Below, one piece after another: positions 25,041 to 32,852 of a DNA stretch of 64,000 nt. The stretch's first letter is position 1. Every line of letters starts with the position of its first letter. Below the pieces are notes generated by a model, which saw only the letters and a program-made list of their open reading frames with translations, ran no database searches and was not told where the DNA came from. Both the position numbers and the translations under genes were made by a program. This DNA is from Streptomyces poonensis (GTDB lineage: Bacteria; Actinomycetota; Actinomycetes; Streptomycetales; Streptomycetaceae), in the NCBI RefSeq assembly GCF_014650915.1, contig NZ_BMVW01000009.1, positions 186,001 through 250,000 on the forward strand. Reading direction: 5' to 3'.

Positions 25041-25096
25041 GGGCTCTGGTCCACTTCGTGGTCTCTGTCGCTGATTCAGGGGTGCGCGATGATAGG

Positions 25097-25450
25097 GCTT
25101 CCATTTTCATCGTGGACACCGGTTGTCATGCAGCGATGGCCAGCGTAGTTGATCTCTGTTCGAAGGCGACCGGTGCGAGGTAGCCGATCGTGGAGTGCCT
25201 GCGCCGGTGGTTGTAGAAGCCGAGCCGGGCGACTCGTGCGGTCGGCCAGCCGCGCCGGCCGGGCAGGATTTCCCGTTTGAGCGAGGCGAAGAACGACTCC
25301 GCGGCGGCGTTGTCCGCCGAGGTGCCGACCGCTCCCATGGACCGGCGGATTCCGGCGCGGTAGCAGGCGTCGGCGAACGCCTTCGACCCGTACTGAGCCC
25401 CGTGATCGCTGTGAAAAATCACGCCGTTCACCTGTCCGCCGCGGGTGTGG
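25097..25450 (-). pseudogene. C-terminal part of an IS3-family transposase (split from 27.6-28.4 kb)
   Basis: On the minus strand the frame reads GQVNGVIFHSDHGAQYGSKA, GAVGTSADNAAAESFFASLK and RLGFYNHRRRHSTIGYLAPV to the stop at 25126. These contain the second Asp and the final Glu (ESFF) of the rve integrase core. The first Asp lies in the other half. GTGGACACCGG just past the stop at about 25105 resembles an IS3 terminus. The upstream half is separated by the ISL3 element. Confidence 0.85.
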
Positions 25451-25496
25451 CTTCGTCGATGTGTAGTGGGATCAGGCACACATTTCGTGAGGGCGA

Positions 25497-25892
25497 TCAA
25501 GGTTCGGGCTCGTCCCACTTCCAGCCGCTCTGGGGGAATTCCTCAAGGATGAAGGACGCGAGCGAAGACGCCTGGTGGATGGCGGATGACCAGTCCGGTG
25601 CGGATACGTCGAGCAGAACCAGAGGCGGCGGGTCTTGCCGGAAGTCATAGGTGAGCAGTTCGCGGCTCCCGTCCCCACCAATGACGAGGCTCCCGGGGAA
25701 TCGTTCCTGGAACTCGCCAGCCTTATTGACCTCGATAAGCTCCGCGATCTCATTGATCATTAGGAAGTCGTCGGCCGGAAGGACGAACTGACTCATGCTG
25801 CCCTGTGTGGTCAGGAAGTGCCGGTAGTCCTGGGGAAGCCGGACTCCGAAGTGCTGCTCAGCCTGCGTGATCCGGTCCTCGTTCGAGCTCAT
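25497..25892 (-). CDS. SMI1/KNR4 (SUKH) family protein carried within the ISL3 element
   Basis: 131 aa. The sequence has the SUKH layout: EQHFGVRLPQDYRHFLTTQG (helix and L-P-x-x-Y/F), a G-S motif, IGGDGSRELLTYDFRQDPP (the I-G-x-x-G strand) and LVLLD plus a C-terminal helix SLASFILEEFPQ. SUKH proteins commonly act as immunity proteins against polymorphic or contact-dependent toxins. The ATG at 25892 lies inside the transposase gene, overlapping its last 35 bases in another frame, and the stop lies in the terminal repeat. No toxin gene is adjacent within the element. It may protect the host or the element, or be cargo captured by chance. Confidence 0.8.
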   Translation of the reverse strand: MSSNEDRITQAEQHFGVRLPQDYRHFLTTQGSMSQFVLPADDFLMINEIAELIEVNKAGEFQERFPGSLVIGGDGSRELLTYDFRQDPPPLVLLDVSAPDWSSAIHQASSLASFILEEFPQSGWKWDEPEP

Positions 25893-27531
25893 GACGCTGT
25901 TCTATCAAGGCGGCGTCCTGCCGAGCAGCACGGCCCTGGGCAGCGGTGAGGAGCATGCGCTTGCGGAGGAGGGGAAGTTTCGCTCGCCCGAACATCTGCC
26001 TCTTGATCATCTTGATGTGGTTGACGCGGCCTTCGACGGGTCCGGAGTTCCAGCGGGTGGTCAGTCCCTTCAGCACGGCGTCCCAGTCTTTCTCCAGGCC
26101 GTTCGCGAAGGTATGGAGTGCGGGGAGGTCCTCGGCCTGGGCAGCGCTGACCCAGTCCTTGAGGTGCTGGCCGGAGCGGGTGGTGAGGATTTCGACGAAG
26201 GCCCGGACGAGTTGTTCGGCCGCGGCCAGTTCGGGGCAGCGACTGAGGATGTCAGCGAATTGCTCCCGGTCCGCGTTCCGCAGATGGTCTGGGTGCCGCA
26301 TCATCCAGCCGGTCACCTGGCGGACGCCCGGCGGCGCCGGGCCGACGATGCGAATGCGCTGACGCCGGCGGGGCCGCAGGTAGTCGCTGATGATCTGGTA
26401 ACTGCCCTGATAGCCGAGTTCCGTGAGTTCGGCGTGCAGGCGGATGGCGTTGGTGTGGCCCTCTGCCCAGCGCCGGTCCAGGTGTGGCTTGAAGGGGTCG
26501 AGTTGGCTGGGCCGGGGCTGGTGACGGCCGTTGAGCATCTGCTCGGGTGTATGAGCGCATGCGGCCCGGCGGACGGTGTTGCCGCCCATGTGCAGTTCCC
26601 GGGCGATCTCCCGGATGCCGTGTCCTTGGTCAAGGAGAGAGTGGACGATCGCGTGGCGTTCCCGCAGCCGCGCCTCGATGGGCGACATCTCCTTCGTCGC
26701 GTTCTCCAAGTCGGCGGAGGAGATGTGCACGATGCCGTTCGCGTCGGCGTCGGGCGGTTTGAGGCAGGCGTTATGCCGGCGGACGCAGCGTTCCACTGCG
26801 GTGCCGAGGTTCTGCAACAAGTGGAAGGGGTCTGCGACCTGGACCGCCTGGGGTGCTCCGGTGCGGGCGCCGTCGGCGTAGGAACCGGCCCGGTCCCTGC
26901 AAATGATCTCAGAGCCCGGATGGGCCCGCAGCCAGGCAGCCAGGGTCCCGGCGTCGCGGCCTGGCAGCAGGTCCAGGGGCTGACCGGTCTCGCAGTCGAT
27001 GAGGACGGTGCCGTAGTGCTGCCCTCGGCGGGTGGCGAAGTCGTCCACGCCCAGCACCCTCGGGACAGCCCAGGCCGGATCAGGCATAGCCATCACTAAC
27101 CTTAACAGCGTCATGCGGCTCACGAAGCTGTGCAGAGCCTTCGCGAAACGTGCCCCTGACCGGCCCGCGAGAGCGACAGCCACGGTTTCCAGCACTCGGT
27201 GGAAAGCCGGAGTCCGCCGGGCGTACCGTACGGTGAGTCCGTCGACCTGCTCGGCGAACGTGCGACGTGGACACGCGGCGTTCTCGCAGTACAACCGCCG
27301 GACGGACAGATCGATCTGGACTGGTTGTTCCCCCACGGGACCATCAGCCAGATGCCGCTCGTAGGTGCTGTGCACCCGTTCGGACGGCGTCGCGCAATCG
27401 GGACATCTGACGATGACATCCCGGGTTCTGGCCACAACGTGAACCGTGTCGTCCGCTGGAAAGATGGCCTCTACGAGCACGAGATCGAGGTACGGGAACA
27501 GCACGCTCACCAGCTCGTCACACCGCGCCAC
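25858..27531 (-). CDS. ISL3-family transposase
   Basis: 557 aa, starting at 27531 (MARCDELVSVLFPYLDLVLV). The N-terminal zinc-finger (RCPDCATPSERVHSTYERHL, then YCENAACPRRTF) is followed by an HTH. The DDE_Tnp_ISL3 core includes VLGVDDFATRRGQHYGTVLI, the second Asp in VADPFHLLQNLG, and the end NSGPVEGRVNHIKMIKRQMF with the Glu. An insertion domain with an HTH (GIREIARELHMGGNTVRRAA) lies in the middle, as in longer ISL3 members. All catalytic residues are present and the frame is uninterrupted. Confidence 0.92.
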   Translation of the reverse strand: MARCDELVSVLFPYLDLVLVEAIFPADDTVHVVARTRDVIVRCPDCATPSERVHSTYERHLADGPVGEQPVQIDLSVRRLYCENAACPRRTFAEQVDGLTVRYARRTPAFHRVLETVAVALAGRSGARFAKALHSFVSRMTLLRLVMAMPDPAWAVPRVLGVDDFATRRGQHYGTVLIDCETGQPLDLLPGRDAGTLAAWLRAHPGSEIICRDRAGSYADGARTGAPQAVQVADPFHLLQNLGTAVERCVRRHNACLKPPDADANGIVHISSADLENATKEMSPIEARLRERHAIVHSLLDQGHGIREIARELHMGGNTVRRAACAHTPEQMLNGRHQPRPSQLDPFKPHLDRRWAEGHTNAIRLHAELTELGYQGSYQIISDYLRPRRRQRIRIVGPAPPGVRQVTGWMMRHPDHLRNADREQFADILSRCPELAAAEQLVRAFVEILTTRSGQHLKDWVSAAQAEDLPALHTFANGLEKDWDAVLKGLTTRWNSGPVEGRVNHIKMIKRQMFGRAKLPLLRKRMLLTAAQGRAARQDAALIEQRHELERGPDHAG

Positions 27532-27602
27532 GATCCCAGATGACGCAGCGGTACCGATCGAAGAACCCGGTGATCGTCCTCACGAAATGTGTGCCTGATC
27601 CC

Positions 27603-28454
27603 ACTACTACTGCCGAATAAAGCCACGGGTGCGGATGGCCGCGTTGAGCGCGTCGGTGACGAGCTCGGCCCGCATGTGATCGGCCATCGACCAGCCCAGC
27701 AGGCGGTGGGAGAACACGTCGATGACGGTGGCCAGATACAGGAATCTCCCGCCGGCGAGGGGCAGGTAGGTGATGTCACCGACCGAGGCCCGGTCGGGGA
27801 CGGGTGCGGTGAAGTTCCGCCGCAGCAGATCGGGCACCGCCTGGGCGGCGGGGCCCGGGATCGTAGTGCGGTGTCGCCGTTTCAACCTCCGTCCCTGAAT
27901 GCCGTGTTGGCACATGAGCCGCTCGATGCACTTGCGGTTCACCATCACGCCGCCTGCGCGGAGTTCGGCGGTGATCCGCTTGGCTCCGTACGTCTTCCCG
28001 GACTCCGTGTGGACCGTGCGTATCCGCCGGGTGAGCGCGGCGTCCGCGGCCTTCTTCGCGGCCCGGGCCGGGGCGGTCCTCAGCCACCGGTAGAACCCGG
28101 ACCTCGACAGGTTCAGCACGGTGCACAGCCGCTTCATGCCGAAGGCGCCGCGGTGGTCGGCAACGAACTCGAAGCGGCTCACCAGTTCGTCTGGCCCGCA
28201 AAATATTTGGCCGCCCGGCGCAGGATGTCGCGTTCCATCTCCAGCTCGTGGACCTGCTTGCGCAAGGCGGCGATCTCCGCGTCCTTCGTGGACTGCGCGA
28301 CCGCCTCGGGCCGCTCGGCATGCTCCGCTGTCTTGATCCACTGTCGCAGCGTCTCGTGGTTCACGCCCAGCTCGGCGGCAACGCGCGAGACGGGCCGGCC
28401 CGACGAACGGGCCAGTGCCACCGCGTCGGCTCGGAACTCCGCCGAGTACTTACT
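27603..28454 (-). mobile_element. 5' half of an IS3-family element (orfA and first part of orfB)
   Basis: orfA (28179 to about 28454) is the HTH/leucine-zipper protein: EFRADAVALARSSGRPVSRV, then QVHELEMERDILRRAAKYFA. Its start codon is missing because the IS5-type element at 28455 is inserted there. orfB continues by the usual -1 frame move near KYFAG / PDELVSRFEFV, through GAKRITAELRAGGVMVNRKC and the first catalytic Asp in ASVGDITYLPLAGG, to AAIRTRG near 27625. It then runs into about 16 bases of unrelated sequence before the ISL3 repeat. The catalytic rest is at 25.1-25.45 kb. Confidence 0.85.
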
Positions 28455-29332
28455 GGCTCTAACAAAAGCTTTTGATCATGTGACTGAGTACTTGATCGCT
28501 CGTTGGTCTGGTCGTGGGGAAACGTCAGTCGCGGCCGTGGGTCGTGTCGGATGAACTGTGGGCGTTGATCGAGCCGTTGCTGCCCGAGCCGGCGCCGAAG
28601 CTGGTGGAGGGGCGGCCGCGGGTGCCGGACCGGCAGGCCCTGTGCGGGATCCTGTTCGTGCTGCACACCGGGATTCAGTGGGAGTACCTGCCGCAGGAGC
28701 TGGGCTTCGGCTCGGGCATGACCTGCTGGCGCCGCCTGGCCGCGTGGAACGAGGCGGGCGTGTGGGACCAATTGCATGTGCTGCTGGAGAAGCTGCGGTC
28801 GAAGAACCAGCTTGACTGGTCCCGGGCGGTGATCGACTCCTCGCACGTGCGGGCCGCGCGGCGGGGCCCAAAAGCGGGCCCAGCCCGGTCGACCGGGCAC
28901 GGCCGGGCAGCAAGCACCACGTTCTCACCGACGGCCAGGGGATCCCGCTCGCGGTGTTGCTGACCGGCGGCAACCGCCACGACGTCACCCAGCTGTTGCC
29001 CTTGCTGGACAAGGTTCCGGCAGTTGCCGGGCTCGTCGGCCGGCCCCGGCACCGGCCCGACGCGCTGCTGGCCGACCGGGGCTACGACTACGCCTGCTAT
29101 CGCCGCCTGCTCTGGCAGCGCGGTATCCGCCCCGTGATCGCCGAGCGGGGCCAGCCACACGGCTCCGGCCTGGGCATCTTCCACTATGTCGTCGAGCGCA
29201 CGACCTCCTGGCTGCATGGCTTCCGTCGCCTGCGCATCCGCTGGGAGCGACGCGACGACATCCACGAAGCCTTCCTCGGGCTTGCCGTATGCCTCATCAC
29301 TCACCGACACGTGCAACGGCTTTGTTAGGGCC
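28455..29332 (+). mobile_element. IS5-family (IS427-type) insertion sequence, apparently complete
   Basis: Imperfect terminal repeats GGCTCTAACAAA (28455) and its counterpart TTTGTTAGGGCC (to 29332) bound a two-frame transposase. The left end sits exactly where the start of the IS3 orfA should be, so this element inserted into the IS3 copy. A relative, truncated, lies at 22.3 kb. The flanks give no clear target duplication. Confidence 0.8.
28514..29328 (+). CDS. IS427-type transposase, two overlapping frames joined by programmed frameshifting
   Basis: The first frame (GTG at 28514, stop at 28963) carries VSDELWALIEPLLPEPAPKL, GILFVLHTGIQWEYLPQELG and catalytic SRAVIDSSHVRAA. The second frame, entered near 28865-28880, carries PVDRARPGSKHHVLTDGQGI, GRPRHRPDALLADRGYDYAC (second Asp) and VVERTTSWLHGFRRLRI (Glu) to 29328. 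A slippery-looking CCCAAAAGC at about 28867 lies at the overlap, followed by a GC-rich inverted repeat. Such frameshifting to make the full transposase is established for IS427-group elements. The total is about 271 residues. Confidence 0.85.
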
Positions 29333-29828
29333 TTTTATAGGTCCCCACCTGGGACTCCTCTCCCTGGACTCAAGATCCAGTGTCGAGGTGTCCACGATCA
29401 AGGTGGAGGGCCCGGTGACACCACCCCCCGGATCATCAACAACCGGAGGGGAAGTCATGCCGGACCCGAAGGCCGGAGGCCCCATTGCGGAGCCAACGAA
29501 GACGGTAACAGGGGGCGGCTCGCGATCGGAGTGCGGTACCCGGCTCGGGTCTTCGGTCTTGGCGTTCAGGCGGGAGTAGGGGGAACGGCCGCAGAAGCCA
29601 TGGCCGTTCGGGCGGTTGTGCACCGAATTCCTGCTGATCAGTTCCTGCCCCACCCCTGCGAGCACCGGCCTGCTTCCGGAACGTGGAATCAGGCGAATGT
29701 GACACTAGGACTCCGACCTACTCGTCACCGGCCACATAAAGCGAAACGGTCCGCCGACTCCGTCGGCGGACCGTCACGAAAGATCGAGGCCAATCGTGGA
29801 GGACTGAGGAGCGCGGTAGCTTGTAGCA
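29333..29828. other. Intergenic stretch past the IS element
   Basis: No gene recognised. Contains the terminator at 29746-29774. Composition falls toward the lower-GC toxin/immunity segment. Confidence 0.4.
29746..29774 (-). terminator. Intrinsic terminator of the immunity gene
   Basis: A 13-base perfect stem (ACGGTCCGCCGAC / GTCGGCGGACCGT) with a 3-base loop, followed on the minus strand by TTCGCTTT. It lies 55 bases after the stop of the gene ending at 29829. Confidence 0.75.
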
Positions 29829-30191
29829 TTACGTCGCGGGCGGCAAATCTTGGCCGGGCTCGAGGATTGTGGCATCATGCGCTGTGCCATCCGGAGTGAA
29901 TGGGATAACGTCGCCACGCACTGACACTATCCATCCAACAATTTCCTCGATGATTGGATCTCCGGGCCTGTTCTCCCAGTACGCACGGTACCCCGCCCGA
30001 CAAGGCATCATCCCGGCGATTTTGCGGGTCATGATCAGTCGACGGAAGTCGGGATACTCGGTCACCGGCCGCATTACGCCACGATCGGGGTCAACGACGA
30101 GAGCTGCGTGTGTTACGAGGTCCCAGCCCTCGACATCGGCTTGGTGATTCTCGAAGAGGGCAATCCAGCCAGTGCTATTGAAGTCTGTCAT
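29829..30191 (-). CDS. Probable immunity protein for the adjacent polymorphic toxin fragment
   Basis: 120 aa; I chose the ATG at 30191 (MTDFNSTGWIALFENHQADV) because GGGAAG lies just upstream, whereas a longer frame has no such site. The protein is acidic and soluble, with a repeating strand pattern (HAALVVDPDRGVMRPVTEYP, EEIVGWIVSVRGDVIPFTPD). No known motif is visible. Immunity proteins of polymorphic toxins are typically small, acidic and placed immediately downstream of the toxin, as here (76-base gap). The lower GC matches that of the toxin fragment. Assignment rests on context. Confidence 0.6.
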   Translation of the reverse strand: MTDFNSTGWIALFENHQADVEGWDLVTHAALVVDPDRGVMRPVTEYPDFRRLIMTRKIAGMMPCRAGYRAYWENRPGDPIIEEIVGWIVSVRGDVIPFTPDGTAHDATILEPGQDLPPAT

Positions 30192-30267
30192 TTCTTCCCT
30201 GTGCTGATGAACTGCACTGCGGGGCAGTATTGACGCCCCGCAGTGCAGATCGAATATCGAAGTGCCC

Positions 30268-30879
30268 CTATTCAGGGAGGATTTCACTTCCCATCTTACG
30301 AAGCGGATGAGCCGTTCGCAAACTGCCGTCCTCGTTGAGGATGACACGCAGCATAGTGGTCCGAGTTTGGTCCCCGGTTAGTCCGTACTTTTTGACCTCG
30401 TACTCCGAGAGCTTTCCTACGTAGTTCGGTTCGCCGAAGTCCCAGTCGTAGACCCACCCGTCACGCTTCGAGCCATCCGGGTTGGTGCCCCAGTTGCGCC
30501 GTGGCGTACCTCTGTTCACCGCATCCTGGAGGCGTGCCTGGAGCCTGGCCTCTCCCTTCACGTACTTTCCTTCGAATATCCCCTTGTATTCATCGACGCG
30601 TTCGCCGCCACTTCGGTGCTTTTTGAGGAACTCCACGTAGTCGTCACCGAACGTGACAACCGGACGGAAAACCTTTGATGCCTGAGCTGCTTTATCGACC
30701 GCGTCGATAGCGTCCTTGAGTTTCTTCGCACGCCCGAGCGGTGCGGCAGCAGCGAGAGCAATTGCTTGACACGACTCGTTCGTGACATCCGGCTTGTCTG
30801 TGCATGCCTGGATATCTTCGATTCCCAGAGCGGCCAGGTAGCCCTGACTGACACCGTTGAGGAACTCCTCGGCCAACAT
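30268..30879 (-). pseudogene. C-terminal toxin domain of a polymorphic toxin, N-terminus lost
   Basis: About 203 codons are homogeneous from EEFLNGVSQGYLAALGIEDI to the stop at 30268. The early part (ALAAAAPLGRAKKLKDAIDA, then VDKAAQA) is the linker type seen before toxin tips. The last 120 residues (GKYVKGEARLQARLQDAVNR, WVYDWDFGEPNYVG, then TMLRVILNEDGSLRTAHPLR) resemble BECR-fold RNase tips, with charged strands and a final (V)RVILNEDG-T-x-x-P strand; this is inference. The upstream trafficking and repeat domains are gone: at about 30880 the sequence turns into an opposing desaturase gene. No ribosome site precedes the remaining ATG at 30879. Confidence 0.6.
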
Positions 30880-30883
30880 CCAG

Positions 30884-31141
30884 GGCGGCACCGTCCTCCA
30901 TGTCCTCACCGGCAACCTCAGCCACCAGATCGAACACCACCTCTTCCCCGACCTGCCCAGCAACCGCTACGCCGAGATCGCTCCCCGCGTCCACGACGTC
31001 CTCACCGCCCACGGCATCCCGTACACCACGGGCCCCCTGCTGAAGCAGTACGCCTCCACCTGGGCCCGCATCTGCCGCATGGCCCTGCCGAACCTCCAAC
31101 GGACGGCACCCGCCCGGCCACGAGGCGAAGATGCCGCCTGA
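30884..31141 (+). pseudogene. C-terminal fragment of a membrane fatty-acid desaturase
   Basis: The frame reads LHVLTGNLSHQIEHHLFPDL, the third histidine box (QIEHH) of acyl-lipid/linoleoyl-CoA type desaturases, followed by PSNRYAEIAPRV and a normal C-terminus to 31141. The first two histidine boxes and all membrane segments are missing, so it cannot be active. It abuts the toxin fragment tail-to-front at about 30880, a clear recombination junction. Confidence 0.8.
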
Positions 31142-31178
31142 GGGCAGTGCGAACGCTCTTCGGAGTGCCGGGTGCCCC

Positions 31179-31511
31179 TCAGGCTTCGCTCAGCTGAAGG
31201 CTTTCCAGCTGGTGCCAGCCGCGGGCTGCGAGCCGTTCTTGGAGGCCGAGTGCGGGGCGTGCGCGCAGGATCAGACGCAGGGGAGGTGGCAGGGTGCGGG
31301 CGGCGTCGACCAGGGTCTCCAGGGAGCTTCGGGAGAGGCAGTGGACGCCGGTGAGGTCGACGGTCACGTCCCCGTTCTGCCGGCGACAGGACCTTAGGGC
31401 CAGGGCCAGAGGGATCTTGTGGACGCCTATGACCTGGCCGACGAGCCTGATGCCCGGCGGGTGGCCCAGGGGCGTGATGAACATGAGATCGTCGATGAAG
31501 TGGTCGGACAT
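31179..31511 (-). CDS. STAS-domain protein (anti-anti-sigma type)
   Basis: 110 aa from the ATG at 31511, which follows GGGGA; a TTG five codons earlier is less likely. It reads PGIRLVGQVIGVHKIPLALA, DVTVDLTGVHCLSRSSLETL and ends RGWHQLESLQL. This is the STAS fold, in which the serine before the second helix is phosphorylated by an anti-sigma kinase; SRSSLE offers candidate serines. It resembles the MEDS-associated STAS proteins at 34.8 kb. It probably takes part in partner switching with the kinase at 33.8 kb. Confidence 0.75.
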   Translation of the reverse strand: MSDHFIDDLMFITPLGHPPGIRLVGQVIGVHKIPLALALRSCRRQNGDVTVDLTGVHCLSRSSLETLVDAARTLPPPLRLILRARPALGLQERLAARGWHQLESLQLSEA

Positions 31512-32177
31512 GGCTGGAGTCCCCAAAGCTATGCACCGCCGGGGAACAGAGGCGGTCGGGGAGTTCGCGGGCCGAGTCGCGGCGGTTCCTCGTGCGATGC
31601 CGAAATGGCGGGCTCAGATCCCGCAGACACAGCCGCTGACGTAGGGGTACTCCCTGGACCCCGAGCGATCGCCGGACCACGGCGCCGTAGCAACGGACGG
31701 CCGACAGTTCACGGACTACCAGCAGCCTACCGCCCGATCCCCGGTGCTGACAGCCCGTTCAGGGGCGGGCGGGTACGGCCGTGCCGTACCCGGAAGCCGG
31801 TCGGCAAGCCTGCGATGAAGCTTCTGATGGACAGGGCGTCGAAGAGTGAGTTCATCGACACCACCCGCACCCTGGCCTCGACGGACACGACCGCCCCAAG
31901 GGCGAGGCGCGCCCTGTCTGCGGTCAGTGCGGAGCCGTCACGGTGGTGCATGGATCAGCGGGCGAGGAAGGGCTCTGATCGTCCCCTGGGGGACGACATG
32001 TCGCTTACGTGAGTTGCGGTCTGCCGTCCCCCGGTCGGGGGACGGATCGATCTCAAGGGCAGTGACCGGCGGCCCGGCACACCCGTTGGACAGGCCGCAA
32101 CCGCTCGCGCTGGTCCGTTTTCCTGTGGCCGACGTGCGGCGCACCACCCCTACGCCGCACGTGCCGAGGAACGTCGG
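31512..32177. other. Intergenic stretch with two related hairpins
   Basis: No gene recognised. Two C/G inverted repeats (31980-31995, CGTCCCCTGGGGGACG; and 32024-32045) share the arm CGTCCCC/GGGGACG and may be paired terminators or operators. Confidence 0.45.
32024..32045. terminator. GC hairpin with 10-base stem
   Basis: CCGTCCCCCG, two bases, then CGGGGGACGG. A shorter related palindrome lies 29 bases upstream. No gene ends close by on the plus strand, so it may instead be an operator. Confidence 0.4.
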
Positions 32178-32612
32178 ATGACCCGTCGCACCCCGCGCGC
32201 CTGCCTTCGCGCCCTGCGCTTACCGCTGGCCCCGCCCTGCTCACCGGTGCCTGTCCCACCGGTACCGCCCGCGCCGTCCCGCCGCCGCGCTCGAGCAGCG
32301 GCTCCAACGACTGCACCTGCCGGCCGACCACCGCCCATCCGCGGCCGGTGGTCCTGGTCCACGGCACCGGCTCCAGTGCGGTCCTCAACTGGGGCCTGCT
32401 CGCCCCGCATCTGGTGCGGCGCGGCTACTGCGTGTTCGCCCTGGAGTACGGCCGGACCGGGCCGCCCCTGATCCACGGGCTGGGCCCGATCGAGGACTCC
32501 GCCCGGCATCTCGACGACTACGTCGACCGGGTCCGCGCCGCGACCGGTACCCGCAAGGTCGACCTGGTCGTCGCCTCGCAGGGCGACCTGATGCCCCGCT
32601 ACTGCCTGAAGT
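32178..32612 (+). pseudogene. N-terminal two thirds of a secreted lipase (class 2/EstA type), frameshifted and truncated
   Basis: The ATG at 32178 starts a signal-peptide-like sequence (MTRRTPRACLRALRLPL). A frameshift then occurs near 32217. The mature region continues in another frame: AHPRPVVLVHGTGSSAVLNW (HG oxyanion motif), GYCVFALEYGRTG and DLVVASQGDLMPRYCLKF. In relatives this last block is G-H-S-Q-G-G with the nucleophilic Ser; here it is A-S-Q-G-D. The plus-strand homology stops at about 32612. The rest of the lipase is on the opposite strand. Confidence 0.75.
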
Positions 32613-32639
32613 TCCACAGGAGGGAGGCGGAGGCGCAGG

Positions 32640-32775
32640 TAATGGGTGTGGCGTGGGCGGGGTCGAGGATGTTGGTGATCTCGTAGTGGGTGATGCGGTG
32701 CATCGCGGCGGTGGCGAGGTGGCCGGAGAGGTCGAGCGGGCACGGTCCTGGATGTAGAGGTTGCGCACGACCGCC
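32640..32775 (-). pseudogene. C-terminal end of the same lipase, in inverted orientation
   Basis: On the minus strand RNLYIQD (one frame) and then CPLDLSGHLATAAMHRITHY and NILDPAHATPITC match the end of Streptomyces class 2 lipases (..LQDLCPLDLSEH...LDPAH..P). Opposite orientation to the N-terminal part only 30 bases away implies an internal inversion, or two copies facing each other. One frameshift after YIQD is also needed. Confidence 0.6.
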
Positions 32776-32852
32776 GCGCGGCCAGGCGCCGACTCCCGGC
32801 GGCGTACGGCGCAAGGCGGGTGGCTGCTGTCCGCCGGAACGGCGGCGAGGGC

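Larger units (their letters stand above)
25468..27602 (-). mobile_element. Complete ISL3-family insertion sequence with a passenger gene
   Basis: Terminal inverted repeats of 32 bases with one mismatch lie at 25468-25499 and 27571-27602 (outer end GGGATCAGGCACACATTTCG). The transposase fills most of the 2.1 kb and a SMI1/KNR4 gene fills the rest, its stop codon lying inside the left repeat. An 8-base target duplication, usual for ISL3, is not evident. The element separates two halves of an IS3 transposase. It appears intact and potentially active. Confidence 0.88.

Noticed and set aside
29333..29345. GGGCC...GGTCCCC next to the IS427 end as another regional dyad
   Set aside because: Spacing is seven bases rather than four, and half of it is the IS terminal repeat.
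25497..30191. SUKH gene and the 29.8 kb immunity gene as one immunity cluster
   Set aside because: The SUKH gene lies wholly within the ISL3 terminal repeats, so its proximity to the toxin remnant is due to transposition.
32761..32852. Additional small gene between the lipase fragment and the GAF-ANTAR gene
   Set aside because: No start signals or coding bias; only the inverted lipase end gives homology.
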